Source: Gammaproteobacteria bacterium
GTDB lineage: Bacteria; Pseudomonadota; Gammaproteobacteria; Pseudomonadales; Cellvibrionaceae
DNA: 64,000 nucleotides
Assembly: GCA_004172865.1 (NCBI GenBank)
Contig: SEBV01000011.1
Coordinates: 62,001 to 126,000 of the forward strand
Direction: 5' to 3'
Below are positions 1 to 8,874 of the stretch, piece by piece. Positions within the stretch are counted from its first letter, which is position 1. Each line of letters opens with the position of its first letter. The position numbers were made by a program, and so were the translations under genes. Under the pieces are notes generated by a model, which saw only the letters and a program-made list of their open reading frames with translations, was not told the origin of the DNA and searched no databases.

Positions 1-1611
1 ACTACTTGAAGAACGGCTGCTTGCTACAGACGAACTCGCAACCGACGCACTGCTCGCCTTAGAGGATGAGTTGCTTGAAACCACAGTGCCAGTAGATGAA
101 GTCGATGAAGACGAACCCGTTGAAGCGCAAGCTGCATCGGTACCGCAATCCCACACAATGTCATCAATCGCTATAGGGAAGTTGGCTGTTGGTTGTGGAT
201 CAAGGCTGGCAATCATGAACAATTGCGACATGGACTGCAGGGCGTTAATGCCACGAATTGCCGAAATTGGGATGGTCGCCTGCGCCCAATCGCCATTGCG
301 TACCAAGCCATAAGTAGTAGCGTTAGCAGGAAAATTGATCCAGCTTTCATTAGTATAGGTATCTGCAATACCAATTTTGAAACCTACGTTCGCCGGGATT
401 TTAATTCTGAACTTCAGCGTACCATTACCAAAATTACTCATATCGCGTACTTGGCGAGAGGCGATACCCGCACCAAACCACTGCGGCGCGGTGTAATTCC
501 AGGCGATTACATTGCTGCCTTCATAAGGTGTTGCGGTGCCGGGCGCGACTGAAGTTTGATTCCAAACCCACAAGTCTGCGCTGCCACCCAATTCTTGTTT
601 ATCGGTGGTGTTGGCATCGCTGAATACACCAAAGGTGCCGGTTTGTTTTGGCGTTTGGTTGCCGAGCTTCACTTCACCCAAGCCATTCAATTGATAGACG
701 CGAACATAGTCGATATACATTTTGCTTGGCAAAGGCGCGGTTACCTGGCTTTCGCTCGCAGCATCGGTAAAGTTACCGCCCACGGCCAAGTTGAATAAGA
801 AGTAGAAGGGAGCCTGAAATTCTGATGACTCGCCACCCACCGGAATCGGCGCGGCATACATATCGTGCTCAACGCCGTTATCGACTACCGTGAAACGGAT
901 TTGCGAATCCGTCCAATACATACGGTAAGTGACGAAGCGATTAGTTAGCGGCGTGCTCGCTACATAAGAGTTTTTAGTTTGCCATGCGGTAGATGCAGCG
1001 CAGCTTTCATTGCCGGGAACACAAGCCGCTGCCGCGTAGAAAATCGCGTTGGAGGCGGTGTAACTATTAATGTCAGAACCAAGCGGAATCATGGATGAAA
1101 GCTTATGGCCCATCTCCATAATATCCAGCTCGCCTTTTGCTGGCCAAGTGGCGAGCGTGGTGCCGAGCATCCAACCCGCAGGCCATAAACCTGTGCCGAC
1201 TTGCGGCGTACTCAACCGGAATTCGATCAAACCGTATTTAACTTGTAGCTTGCCTTCGGTGGTGATTTTGCCCGAGGTAAACGGCTTGCCGCCGTAACCT
1301 TCTCTACGCGCCTGAATCGCCAGAGCTTTGGTACCCAGCTCAAACGGAACATCATCAATGCTCAGGTTGCCGGGGCGATAGTATTCCAGCTCCTGATTGC
1401 CCCAACCGCACAAGCCAATGCTGCAGCCATCGCTATCGATGCTGTTCCACACATTGCTGTCCAGGTTATTGAAGTTTTCTTCGTATAGCAGTGGGCCAAT
1501 CACTGGGTTTAATACATCGGCCATCACAGGCGCGCCTGCACATGCCATAAGACTTGCCAAAATCGCCAATTTTGCTGTGGCGACCTGCTTCGCTTTAGTA
1601 AAGTTATTCAT
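1..1611 (-). CDS. Secreted GH16 glycoside hydrolase (beta-glucanase type), 3' end beyond window
   Basis: The minus-strand frame from ATG at 1611 is open to base 1 (537 codons). It begins with a basic n-region and hydrophobic core; LMAC near residue 24 could be a lipobox. Around residues 160-166 it has GELDIME, the GH16 catalytic signature, with E161 as likely nucleophile and E166 as acid/base. Residues from about 330 form a second beta-rich domain of the carbohydrate-binding type. The last visible residues are a serine-rich linker, typical of Cellvibrio and Saccharophagus polysaccharidases, so at least one more C-terminal module is expected outside the window. It probably cleaves beta-1,3 or mixed-linkage glucans outside the cell; the exact substrate cannot be read. 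It is divergent from the downstream oxidoreductase gene. Confidence 0.9.
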   Translation of the reverse strand, partial: MNNFTKAKQVATAKLAILASLMACAGAPVMADVLNPVIGPLLYEENFNNLDSNVWNSIDSDGCSIGLCGWGNQELEYYRPGNLSIDDVPFELGTKALAIQARREGYGGKPFTSGKITTEGKLQVKYGLIEFRLSTPQVGTGLWPAGWMLGTTLATWPAKGELDIMEMGHKLSSMIPLGSDINSYTASNAIFYAAAACVPGNESCAASTAWQTKNSYVASTPLTNRFVTYRMYWTDSQIRFTVVDNGVEHDMYAAPIPVGGESSEFQAPFYFLFNLAVGGNFTDAASESQVTAPLPSKMYIDYVRVYQLNGLGEVKLGNQTPKQTGTFGVFSDANTTDKQELGGSADLWVWNQTSVAPGTATPYEGSNVIAWNYTAPQWFGAGIASRQVRDMSNFGNGTLKFRIKIPANVGFKIGIADTYTNESWINFPANATTYGLVRNGDWAQATIPISAIRGINALQSMSQLFMIASLDPQPTANFPIAIDDIVWDCGTDAACASTGSSSSTSSTGTVVSSNSSSKASSASVASSSVASSRSSSS

Positions 1612-2040
1612 CGTCTACACCCTTGTAGTTTGATTTTTATTGATGAGTAGTCATGGTTTGAGTAACGGGTAGAAATAGAAAGGCCGCAAGCAATCCACAT
1701 TCTCGTGATTTATTCCCCTGATTTATTGTTAGGGGGAAATTTCACTAACGCTGAGTTAGAAATAGGCTGGTGCGGGAGTCGCAGATTCTCATTACTGGCG
1801 AGCAGATTCGTCCCAGCTTTACTGCCATTTAAAACATGGGATGGGTCAGGTTTGTGCCAATAAGGTGGCACAGGCGGCTTGGCACTTGACTCATCAATGC
1901 CTTTCGCCTTAATTCTGTCACCAAGGCTTTTGAATCGACTGCCATCCTAAAAGCAAGCGGTGACGCCCACAGCCAACTCACGTAGAATTGCGCCTCTATA
2001 TTCTATTACCTCTGCCGGATCACCCGGCCAGGAACCTGCC
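1612..2040. other. Divergent intergenic region
   Basis: This stretch lies between the GH16 start and the FAD oxidoreductase. It holds a small inverted repeat GTGCCA/TGGCAC (1854-1859 and 1866-1871) and a CTAAC/GTTAG repeat (1745-1759). Neither is followed by a T-run. No convincing gene or promoter was recognised. Confidence 0.4.
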
Positions 2041-3660
2041 ATGATTCGTATTACCGAACTCGCGCTGCCGCTCGATCACCCAGCGGACGCATTGCGCAAA
2101 GCCATCGTTGAACGCTTAAAAATCAAAGACGCTGATTTGCTTGAATTCACCATGTTCAAACGCAGCTACGATGCGCGTAAAAAAAATAGCGAAATCAAAT
2201 TTGTTTATATCATCGACCTCAAAGCCAATAACGAAGAACGCATTCTTGCGCGCTTTGCCGATGATATTAATGTGCGCCCTGCTCCCGATACTAACTACTA
2301 CCCTGTTGGCCAGGCACCTGCGAATTTAACCGAGCGCCCATTAGTCATTGGCTTCGGCCCCTGCGGATTATTCGCCGCACTCACACTCGCACAAATGGGC
2401 TTTAAACCGATTGTATTGGAGCGCGGCAAAGACGTTCGCCGTCGCACCAAAGATACCTGGGCGCTGTGGCGTAATAAGGTGTTAACGCCGGAATCCAATG
2501 TGCAATTTGGTGAAGGCGGCGCGGGTTTATTTTCGGACGGCAAACTTTACAGCCAAATCAAAGACCCGAAATTTTATGGCCGCAAAGTCATGCATGAATT
2601 TATCCGTGCCGGTGCGCCCGAAGAAATTATGTATGTGAGCAAACCGCACATAGGCACCTTTCGTTTGACCGGTGTGGTTGCGACCATGCGTGAAGAAATT
2701 CGCGCGCTCGGCGGCGAAGTACGTTTCGAAAACAAAGTGACGGATTTTCTGATTGAGGATGGCCGCATTCAAGGCGTAACCCTTGCGGATGGCGAACAGC
2801 TGCGCAGCCGTTATGTGGTACTCGCGCTTGGTCACAGCTCACGGGATACCTTTCGCAAAATCCACGAGCGCGGTGTCTATGTGGAAGCAAAACCTTTCGC
2901 GGTGGGATTCCGAATTGAACACCCGCAATCGCTAATTGACACAGCACGCCTTGGCAAATATGCCGGTCACCCCGATTTAGGCGCGGCGGATTACAAGCTC
3001 GTCTATCACGCCAAAAATGGCCGCGCTGTTTACAGCTTTTGTATGTGCCCCGGCGGAACTGTTGTTGCCGCAACCTCAGAACCTAACCGCGTTGTCACCA
3101 ACGGCATGAGCCAATATTCGCGCAACGAACGCAATGCAAACGCGGGCATCGTTGTAGGGATTACGCCAGAAGAAGATTTCCCCGGTGGCCCACTCGCAGG
3201 TGTGGAGCTGCAAGAAAAACTTGAGTCTTTGGCCTACGAATTAGGTGGCAGCGATTACTGCGCACCAGGGCAATTAGTGGGTGATTTTATTCGCAAGAAA
3301 CCATCCAGCGAATTTGGCGAAGTTGAACCCTCTTACAAACCCGGCGTGTTGCTTGGCGATTTAACGCCATCGTTACCAAGTTATGTTATTGAAGCGATTC
3401 GCGAAGCCTTACCAGAATTCGGCAAACAAATTCGCGGCTTTGATCGCCACGATGCCATCCTCACAGGAATCGAAACACGCACTTCATCACCCGTGCGCAT
3501 TAAACGCGACAACGATTCGCTGCAAAGTATTAACACACGCGGTTTGTATCCTGCCGGTGAAGGCGCTGGTTATGCGGGTGGAATTTTGTCTGCAGGCGTA
3601 GATGGAATTAAAGTTGCAGAAGCTATAGCGATAGCAATGCTAGAAGACTTGAACAACTAA
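2041..3660 (+). CDS. NAD(P)/FAD-dependent oxidoreductase (COG2509-type)
   Basis: The product is about 539 residues. After an N-terminal region of about 100 residues comes a dinucleotide-binding motif, GFGPCG at residues 104-109, followed by a basic region and an ERG acidic end to the beta-alpha-beta unit. Near the C-terminus GLYPAGEGAGYAGG matches the second FAD-contacting motif of this family. These proteins are predicted cytoplasmic flavoproteins without a well-defined substrate. I chose ATG 2041 because an AGGA lies just upstream and homology-like sequence begins with MIRITELALP; an upstream in-frame ATG at 1960 would add an unlikely proline/serine-rich extension. Confidence 0.85.
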   Translation: MIRITELALPLDHPADALRKAIVERLKIKDADLLEFTMFKRSYDARKKNSEIKFVYIIDLKANNEERILARFADDINVRPAPDTNYYPVGQAPANLTERPLVIGFGPCGLFAALTLAQMGFKPIVLERGKDVRRRTKDTWALWRNKVLTPESNVQFGEGGAGLFSDGKLYSQIKDPKFYGRKVMHEFIRAGAPEEIMYVSKPHIGTFRLTGVVATMREEIRALGGEVRFENKVTDFLIEDGRIQGVTLADGEQLRSRYVVLALGHSSRDTFRKIHERGVYVEAKPFAVGFRIEHPQSLIDTARLGKYAGHPDLGAADYKLVYHAKNGRAVYSFCMCPGGTVVAATSEPNRVVTNGMSQYSRNERNANAGIVVGITPEEDFPGGPLAGVELQEKLESLAYELGGSDYCAPGQLVGDFIRKKPSSEFGEVEPSYKPGVLLGDLTPSLPSYVIEAIREALPEFGKQIRGFDRHDAILTGIETRTSSPVRIKRDNDSLQSINTRGLYPAGEGAGYAGGILSAGVDGIKVAEAIAIAMLEDLNN

Positions 3661-3696
3661 AATCTTACTCGATAAAACATGAATCAAGGAGCCGTC

Positions 3697-4041
3697 GTGA
3701 AAACATACGAGTTGAAAGATGACAGCGGCAATCTACATGCATTTGAAATTCCACATATGTTTTTTAGTTCAAATGGAATAGCTCGTTTTATTGCTCGCTG
3801 TAAAGGCTGTGAAATCGTTAAGATTCGGCGCTTTTTTAGCAGAGAAGAAGAACATGTTTTTTTTAAGTTTCAAGGTAATGAATTTGTCGTTTGGGAACCA
3901 TTTGGAGACAACAGCCGCCTCTACATAGGATTCGTAGATTCAAACAAAAATGACTCACCAACTGTAATAAAACTTATTGAAGCTGTAAAACTAACACCAA
4001 GATTTGGAATTTTTAAATTTTTTAAGCCTGAAAACCTATGA
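3697..4041 (+). CDS. Hypothetical protein, 114 aa
   Basis: This small soluble protein has no recognised domain. The GTG at 3697 is preferred because AAGGAG (3686-3691) lies 5 bases upstream; an in-frame ATG at 3679 sits on the wrong side of that site. It overlaps the next gene by 4 bases (ATGA), so the two are probably translationally coupled and share a transcript with the RNA methyltransferase. The composition is rich in Phe and Lys with alternating charged and hydrophobic residues, which suggests a small beta-rich fold. The function is unknown. Confidence 0.6.
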   Translation: MKTYELKDDSGNLHAFEIPHMFFSSNGIARFIARCKGCEIVKIRRFFSREEEHVFFKFQGNEFVVWEPFGDNSRLYIGFVDSNKNDSPTVIKLIEAVKLTPRFGIFKFFKPENL

Positions 4042-4760
4042 AACTCGACGACATAAAAAAACTGCAGCAAAAAAAATACCGCGAGGAATTCGGCCATTTT
4101 TTGGTTGAGGGCGAGCATTTGGTTTTGGAGCTGCAAAAAGCCGCACAACAAATTCCAGAGTTAAATAACAGCGAATTATTTGTAACGGCTGCTTACGAAC
4201 ATTGGGATTCCACTTTTAAAACTCAGCTCATCACCGAAAAACAAATGACACAAATTGCGGATACCAAAACGCCGCAGGGAATTCTTGCGGTGGTGCCGTT
4301 TTTATCGACACCCATTTCATCAACCGAAAATGAGCGCGCGATTTATTTGCACGAAGTACAAGATCCTGGGAATCTCGGAACAATTTTACGCACCCTGGCG
4401 TGGTTTGGAAATTTTCGGTTATTACTTAGCCCAAATTCGGTTGACCCTTACAACCCTAAAGTAGTTCGTTCCAGTATGGGCGCCATTTTTCATGTGCCGA
4501 TGGAATTGGATGTTTCACTCGACTTATTAAAAAATCGCTACAAAAAAATCGCTTGTTTAGATATGAACGGAAAAAGCTTAAGCGATGCAAGCTTTAAAGA
4601 ATTCGATTGCTATTTATTTGGCAACGAAGCGCGTGGAGTACCGCGCGAGAACTTAACTGATTTAAATGCACAAGCATTTACGATTCAAGGTTCGGGAAAA
4701 ATCGAATCGCTTAATTTAGCAACTGCGGTGAATATGTGTGCTTATGAATTAGCGCGTTAA
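4038..4760 (+). CDS. TrmH/SpoU-family RNA 2'-O-ribose methyltransferase
   Basis: The product is 240 residues. The N-terminal part (about 1-85) resembles the SpoU substrate-binding domain, with FLVEGEHLVLE. The SPOUT catalytic domain follows, with the three signature motifs: VQDPGNLGTILRT (motif 1), LFGNEARGVP (motif 2) and SLNLATAVNMCAYEL (motif 3). It would use S-adenosylmethionine to methylate a ribose 2'-OH in rRNA or tRNA; the target nucleotide cannot be inferred. The length is normal for the family. It follows the 114-aa gene with an ATGA overlap. Confidence 0.9.
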   Translation: MKLDDIKKLQQKKYREEFGHFLVEGEHLVLELQKAAQQIPELNNSELFVTAAYEHWDSTFKTQLITEKQMTQIADTKTPQGILAVVPFLSTPISSTENERAIYLHEVQDPGNLGTILRTLAWFGNFRLLLSPNSVDPYNPKVVRSSMGAIFHVPMELDVSLDLLKNRYKKIACLDMNGKSLSDASFKEFDCYLFGNEARGVPRENLTDLNAQAFTIQGSGKIESLNLATAVNMCAYELAR

Positions 4761-4807
4761 GCGGCTGATTAATTCCTAATGTGATAGGCGAATTGAGTAA
4801 TAGACGG

Positions 4808-7039
4808 ATGAATTTCTTACAAGGTGAAAATAACAACGTTTTATTGGCCGCAAGCTGGTTGAGCATTTTGCTATTTTTAGGTTGCGCGCACTTATCGCAA
4901 GCGCAAACCCAGTCTGTAGAACCCAAAATATATCAGCCACGCATCGCGCTCGTATTAGGTGGCGGTGGCGCGCGCGGCGCGGCGCATATTGGTGTGCTTG
5001 AAGTACTAGAACGCGAACGCATTCCCCTCGCCTGCGTTGTCGGAACGAGTATGGGCGGACTAACCGCTGGTGCTTATGCGGCAGGATTAACACCCGGCGA
5101 AATGCGCGAAGAATTAGACAAGGCAGATTGGACCGATTTATTTTTAGACTCCGCAGATTATGCGCAACTCGGCTTTCGCAAAAAGCGCGTGACTCGCCGT
5201 TTTTTATCTGGCACTGAATTAGGTGTTACTAAAAACGGCTACCAAATTAAACCGGGCATGATTGCCGGCACCAAAATAAAATTATTTTTTAATTTATTAG
5301 TGGGCGCAGATTACAGCGCACGAAACATCGAAGACTTGCCTTTACCCGTTGCGATTGTTGCGACGGATATTGGCACCGGCGAAAAATTTGTTTTCAACAA
5401 AGGCAGTTTACCGCTGGCGATGCGCGCGAGCATGTCCGTTCCTGGTTTTATGACACCAGTTGATTATGAAGACCACAAATTAGTGGATGGCGGTTTAGTT
5501 GATAACTTGCCTGTCGATGTCGCCCGCGATTTGTGCAACCCGGATATTATTATTGCCGTGAACGTCGGTACTCAACTAAAACCCGCAAAACAAGTTGGTT
5601 CACTGCTCACTGTAACAACGCAAATGATTGGTATTTTAGCCAAGCAAAACGTAGCGCGTTCAGTTGAGACGTTAAAACCCACTGACATTTATTTAACACC
5701 AGCGCTTGGTGATTTTTCGGCAACAGATTTTTCGCATTACAGCAAAGCGGCGGATATCGGCAAAGCTGCTGCAGAAGCGCAGCTAGAGAAAATACAAATT
5801 TATTCAGTAGATGAAAAAACTTATGCGGCATGGCGTGAAGGAAAATCGACGAAACCTGAACCGCCAATCAATATCGATGAAATTGTTATCAGTCCGCTAA
5901 AACGTCAACCGCCAGATTACATTGCTAAACGCATCCAACAAAAAACCGGAGAGATATTTAAGCGCGAACAATTAGAGCAAGATTTAATTCGTATTTATGG
6001 CGATGGCTTTTATGAAAATGTTGATTACAACATCATCAGCCAAAATCATAAAAACACTTTGCAAATTGATGCGCAGGAAAGCACCTGGAGCCGCGATTAT
6101 TTTACAGTTGGTTTTGATATCAATAACGAATACCGCAACGATACCAATTTCGATTTTCGTATGGCCTATCGCAGTACCTGGATGAATCACTACGGTGGCG
6201 AAATTTTTGCGACGGCGGATATTGGTAGCAACCCCGGTTTTACGGCGGAGTTTTATCAGCCATTAAATTATGAGCAAACTTATTTTATTCAGCCGTCGTT
6301 TTATCATAAGACTGAAACCTTTAATATTTTTATCAATGACGACAAAGTTGCGGAATACAAACTAAACACCAGTTATTCCGAATTGGCGCTGGGCCGTAAC
6401 ATAAGTATTTACGGTCAAATGAAACTGGGCTGGCGCGAATATAACATGCTGAGCAATTCGGATATCAGCTCGATAAACCTGCAGAACTATCATGAAAAAT
6501 ACGGCGGCCTCTTGGTAGATTTTTCTACCGACACTTTGAATCGTTTGCATTTTCCATCGCGCGGTTGGTCTGCGCATTTCAATTATTTTGATTCGCAAGT
6601 GCAAGACTACGGAAAGTTTACTGGCGAATTAAATGGCGCTATTCCCATGCAGAATTTTGTGCTCGCGGGCCGCGCTTCTTACGTTCGCTCTACCAATGGA
6701 ATCTTACCGCCGTTTGACGCCGGTTATTTAGGCGGCTTTTTAAATCTCTCTGCTTACGCTACTAATCAAATTATTGCAGACGAAGCTTTCTACGCGCACA
6801 TACGTGGCGAGCGGATTATCGGGCGGATGCCGCTTGGTTTTAGTGGCGATTTGCGTTTGGGAATTGGTTTGGAGGGCGCGCACTTGAGCGATGCTTATAC
6901 GTTCACCGAGGGCAATGGCAAATTGAATTCTGCGGTTATTTATTTGGGTGGTGAAACGCCGTTTGGCCCTGCGTATTTAGGTTTGGGATTTTCAGACGGC
7001 GGTCGCTTTAACTTTTATATGCAGGTGGGGGCTAATTAA
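4808..7039 (+). CDS. Patatin-like phospholipase fused to Omp85-type barrel (PlpD-type, type Vd secretion)
   Basis: The product is about 743 residues. A signal peptide covers roughly residues 1-32 (it contains FLGC, a poor lipobox). The patatin domain shows the oxyanion motif GGGGARG (residues 51-57), the nucleophile elbow GTSMG with S81, and VDGGLVDN supplying the catalytic Asp. After about residue 330 comes a POTRA-like segment, then a long region of alternating strands ending in FNFYMQVGAN, typical of a 16-stranded outer-membrane barrel. This order is that of PlpD, whose lipase domain is exported through its own barrel. ATG 4808 is preferred over an upstream GTG (4781) because it starts the signal peptide directly. 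Confidence 0.88.
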   Translation: MNFLQGENNNVLLAASWLSILLFLGCAHLSQAQTQSVEPKIYQPRIALVLGGGGARGAAHIGVLEVLERERIPLACVVGTSMGGLTAGAYAAGLTPGEMREELDKADWTDLFLDSADYAQLGFRKKRVTRRFLSGTELGVTKNGYQIKPGMIAGTKIKLFFNLLVGADYSARNIEDLPLPVAIVATDIGTGEKFVFNKGSLPLAMRASMSVPGFMTPVDYEDHKLVDGGLVDNLPVDVARDLCNPDIIIAVNVGTQLKPAKQVGSLLTVTTQMIGILAKQNVARSVETLKPTDIYLTPALGDFSATDFSHYSKAADIGKAAAEAQLEKIQIYSVDEKTYAAWREGKSTKPEPPINIDEIVISPLKRQPPDYIAKRIQQKTGEIFKREQLEQDLIRIYGDGFYENVDYNIISQNHKNTLQIDAQESTWSRDYFTVGFDINNEYRNDTNFDFRMAYRSTWMNHYGGEIFATADIGSNPGFTAEFYQPLNYEQTYFIQPSFYHKTETFNIFINDDKVAEYKLNTSYSELALGRNISIYGQMKLGWREYNMLSNSDISSINLQNYHEKYGGLLVDFSTDTLNRLHFPSRGWSAHFNYFDSQVQDYGKFTGELNGAIPMQNFVLAGRASYVRSTNGILPPFDAGYLGGFLNLSAYATNQIIADEAFYAHIRGERIIGRMPLGFSGDLRLGIGLEGAHLSDAYTFTEGNGKLNSAVIYLGGETPFGPAYLGLGFSDGGRFNFYMQVGAN

Positions 7040-7050
7040 TCGCTCGACAT

Positions 7051-7081
7051 GATCAGGAACAGCGTTGAGTTGTTCCTGATC
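7051..7081 (+). terminator. Perfect 11-bp hairpin downstream of the patatin gene
   Basis: GATCAGGAACA (7051-7061) pairs exactly with TGTTCCTGATC (7071-7081) across a 9-base loop. It starts 12 bases after the stop codon. There is no T-run, so it may act as a Rho-assisted terminator or a 3'-end stabiliser. Confidence 0.55.
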
Positions 7082-7093
7082 TTCACCACGCAA

Positions 7094-7139
7094 CCTTTTA
7101 TTAATCACTCACCTTTTATTAATCACTCACCTTTTATTA
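7094..7139. repeat. Short tandem direct repeat, 18-bp unit
   Basis: CCTTTTATTAATCACTCA is repeated twice in full and a third time in part, between the convergent patatin and NIPSNAP genes. It may be a slippage product. Confidence 0.7.
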
Positions 7140-7149
7140 ATTACGCAAT

Positions 7150-8013
7150 TTATTTCACGGCAGAAAAATCAGTTGCGGTGAGAAAAACAGATTTCACGCC
7201 GTTCTCAATCAAAATCTTCCCATTCGCTTCCGACGCATCGCGCACCTTCACCCACTCCGGGTCAGCTCCAAAATCAGCCCAGGATTTGGTCGCAGCGCCG
7301 CGATCTTTGTGCGCGAGGATATAAATGAGTGTGTTGCTCGCGCCTTTATCTGCATCGGTTGGATGCCAATACGCCAGGTTAGTCATGCCGTGTTTGGCAA
7401 AGAGGGCGACGGTGTGTTCGCGAAAGCGAGTATTCAGAGTATCGAGCTTGCCTTCATTAGTGGTGTAGGTGCGCAACTCAAATACACGATTTTTACCGGC
7501 TTTTTTACCACTCGAAATGAGCTTTTCAGGCGAGAAATCCGCCGCAGCTAAAAACGTTGATTCTATTGTTTGCACTATAGGCCCATTTTCTTCACTGGCG
7601 GCGCGGGCTTTAATCCATTCAGGATCAGCCCGAAATGCTGCCCATGAAGCTTCTGCAGCGGCCCGGCTTTTGTGTTTGAGCACGTAATAAAGTTTGTCGC
7701 TGTCTTTTTGTTCGGTACCAGCTTGTTCCACGCCTTTTGGTTGAAGTTCAGTCCAGTAACCGACATTCACTATGCCGTGGCGCTCAAACAGGGCGCAGGT
7801 ATGGTTTCTAAAGCGAGCGAGCACATCAGGCAATCGGCCGGGGTGAGCTGTGTAGATTCTGAGTTCGTAAACAGCGGCAGTGTCTGCCGCTTGAGCGCTC
7901 TCCAGCGGCATTATCAGCATTAATAGAACTCCTAAAGAAGTCATTATCTTGGTTATCACTACTTTGCTTACTATTGTCTTCTTTATCATTGCGCTCGTTA
8001 AAAGTAGCTTCAT
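7150..8013 (-). CDS. Exported NIPSNAP-family protein, two tandem domains
   Basis: The product is 287 residues. The N-terminus is a long signal peptide ending near ESAQA-ADT. Two NIPSNAP (dimeric alpha/beta barrel) repeats follow: YELRIYTAHPGRL...FRNHTCALFERHGI and FELRTYTTNEGKL...FREHTVALFAKHGM. Each ends with a similar motif of the type WAxFxxDPEWxKxRxAS and EN/EANG. NIPSNAP proteins have no firmly assigned enzyme activity in bacteria. The start is uncertain because no clear ribosome-binding site precedes 8013; internal ATGs at 7989 or 7944 would also give a signal peptide. Confidence 0.85.
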   Translation of the reverse strand: MKLLLTSAMIKKTIVSKVVITKIMTSLGVLLMLIMPLESAQAADTAAVYELRIYTAHPGRLPDVLARFRNHTCALFERHGIVNVGYWTELQPKGVEQAGTEQKDSDKLYYVLKHKSRAAAEASWAAFRADPEWIKARAASEENGPIVQTIESTFLAAADFSPEKLISSGKKAGKNRVFELRTYTTNEGKLDTLNTRFREHTVALFAKHGMTNLAYWHPTDADKGASNTLIYILAHKDRGAATKSWADFGADPEWVKVRDASEANGKILIENGVKSVFLTATDFSAVK

Positions 8014-8338
8014 AAATGTATCGCATTAATTGGGGGGAAATTTGTTGGGGAATGACTCGATTAAACCGAGAGGTTAGCTGATATCAAGATCTATTAAGAA
8101 GCCAGAACTTATTATTAGCGCGAGTATAGAGATTCAAATCCTTTAAAAGCTATGAAATTTACCTTGCTAAACCAAAACAAATCAGCACCAAATCAAGACA
8201 CAAGATGTAGTAATAACTAACTTCGCCAACTAGAAGAAAAAAATCTAACCTGAGTTTCTATAGCCGTTTAAACCCAAGTGCACCACCAGTGGCCTATCTA
8301 CAGGGTTTTACGCAGTTTTCACACGGCCTACCCACATG

Positions 8339-8347
8339 TTATCCACA
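8339..8347 (+). promoter_or_regulatory. Consensus DnaA box
   Basis: TTATCCACA is the exact high-affinity DnaA site. A weaker relative, CTATCTACA, lies about 45 bases upstream (8293-8301). DnaA-ATP is known to control nrdAB in E. coli, so this site fits its position. Confidence 0.65.
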
Positions 8348-8418
8348 GGTCTTTAAGGTATTTTCAGGCTTGCATTAATCACCTAACCGCATTATCTTGT
8401 AGCTCATTCTTGATTTGC

Positions 8419-8432
8419 CCCTATATATAGGG
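8419..8432. promoter_or_regulatory. CCC-TATATATA-GGG palindrome, possible NrdR box
   Basis: A perfect 14-bp palindrome whose central half resembles the AT-rich core of NrdR boxes (consensus about ACACWATATATWGTGT), with weaker outer bases. Confidence 0.4.
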
Positions 8433-8616
8433 TTTTGTGATGGGTGTCTCGCCTAATCCACCGGCCTTTGCCTAGGTGATTTAAGCGCTATCTGTCAAGC
8501 AAATTTCATGATGTTTTTAGCCCAATTGAATGGTTTTGTGGTTTCAGACCATGTAAAACCAGCCAAAACCTGCGGTTAGCGGGGAATTTTGGAATCTGTA
8601 GTTTGGGAATGACCGT

Positions 8617-8631
8617 CACTATATGTTGTGT
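8617..8631. promoter_or_regulatory. NrdR-box-like site upstream of nrdA
   Basis: CACTATATGTTGTGT closely follows the NrdR-box pattern. NrdR sites usually occur in phased pairs; no second box was found at the usual short spacing, and the nearest related palindrome is about 200 bases upstream. Confidence 0.5.
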
Positions 8632-8874
8632 TTTGCAGCAAGTGACCTTAATAGCAAGTTCTTGATAATTTTTGAGAGCAAATTGCTGTTAACGAGTTCC
8701 AGGCCCTGATTTTAATAAACACTCTGCTTCGCGCTTGCGAATGCAACTAAGGGCCGGGAAAAGCATCAGAAACCTATAGAGCAGATCATTTATCAACCCA
8801 ATTAAGCTTTTTTAAGCCTTCGATTTATTGCTTTATCCATCAATAACAACGGACAGATCACGCGGGAGACGTCT

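Larger units (their letters stand above)
8014..8874 (+). promoter_or_regulatory. Long nrdAB upstream regulatory region
   Basis: This 860-base intergenic region carries no gene that I can support. It contains a perfect DnaA box, a NrdR-like box and a second AT-rich palindrome (listed separately), which matches known DnaA and NrdR control of class Ia reductase genes in Gammaproteobacteria. GGGAGAC (8862-8868) is the likely ribosome-binding site of nrdA. Confidence 0.6.

Noticed and set aside
193-798. Plus-strand open frames of 80-119 residues
   Set aside because: They lie opposite the clearly coding GH16 gene and have no coding signature.
7094-7139. Short tandem repeats as a CRISPR array
   Set aside because: The units abut without spacers and are only 18 bp.
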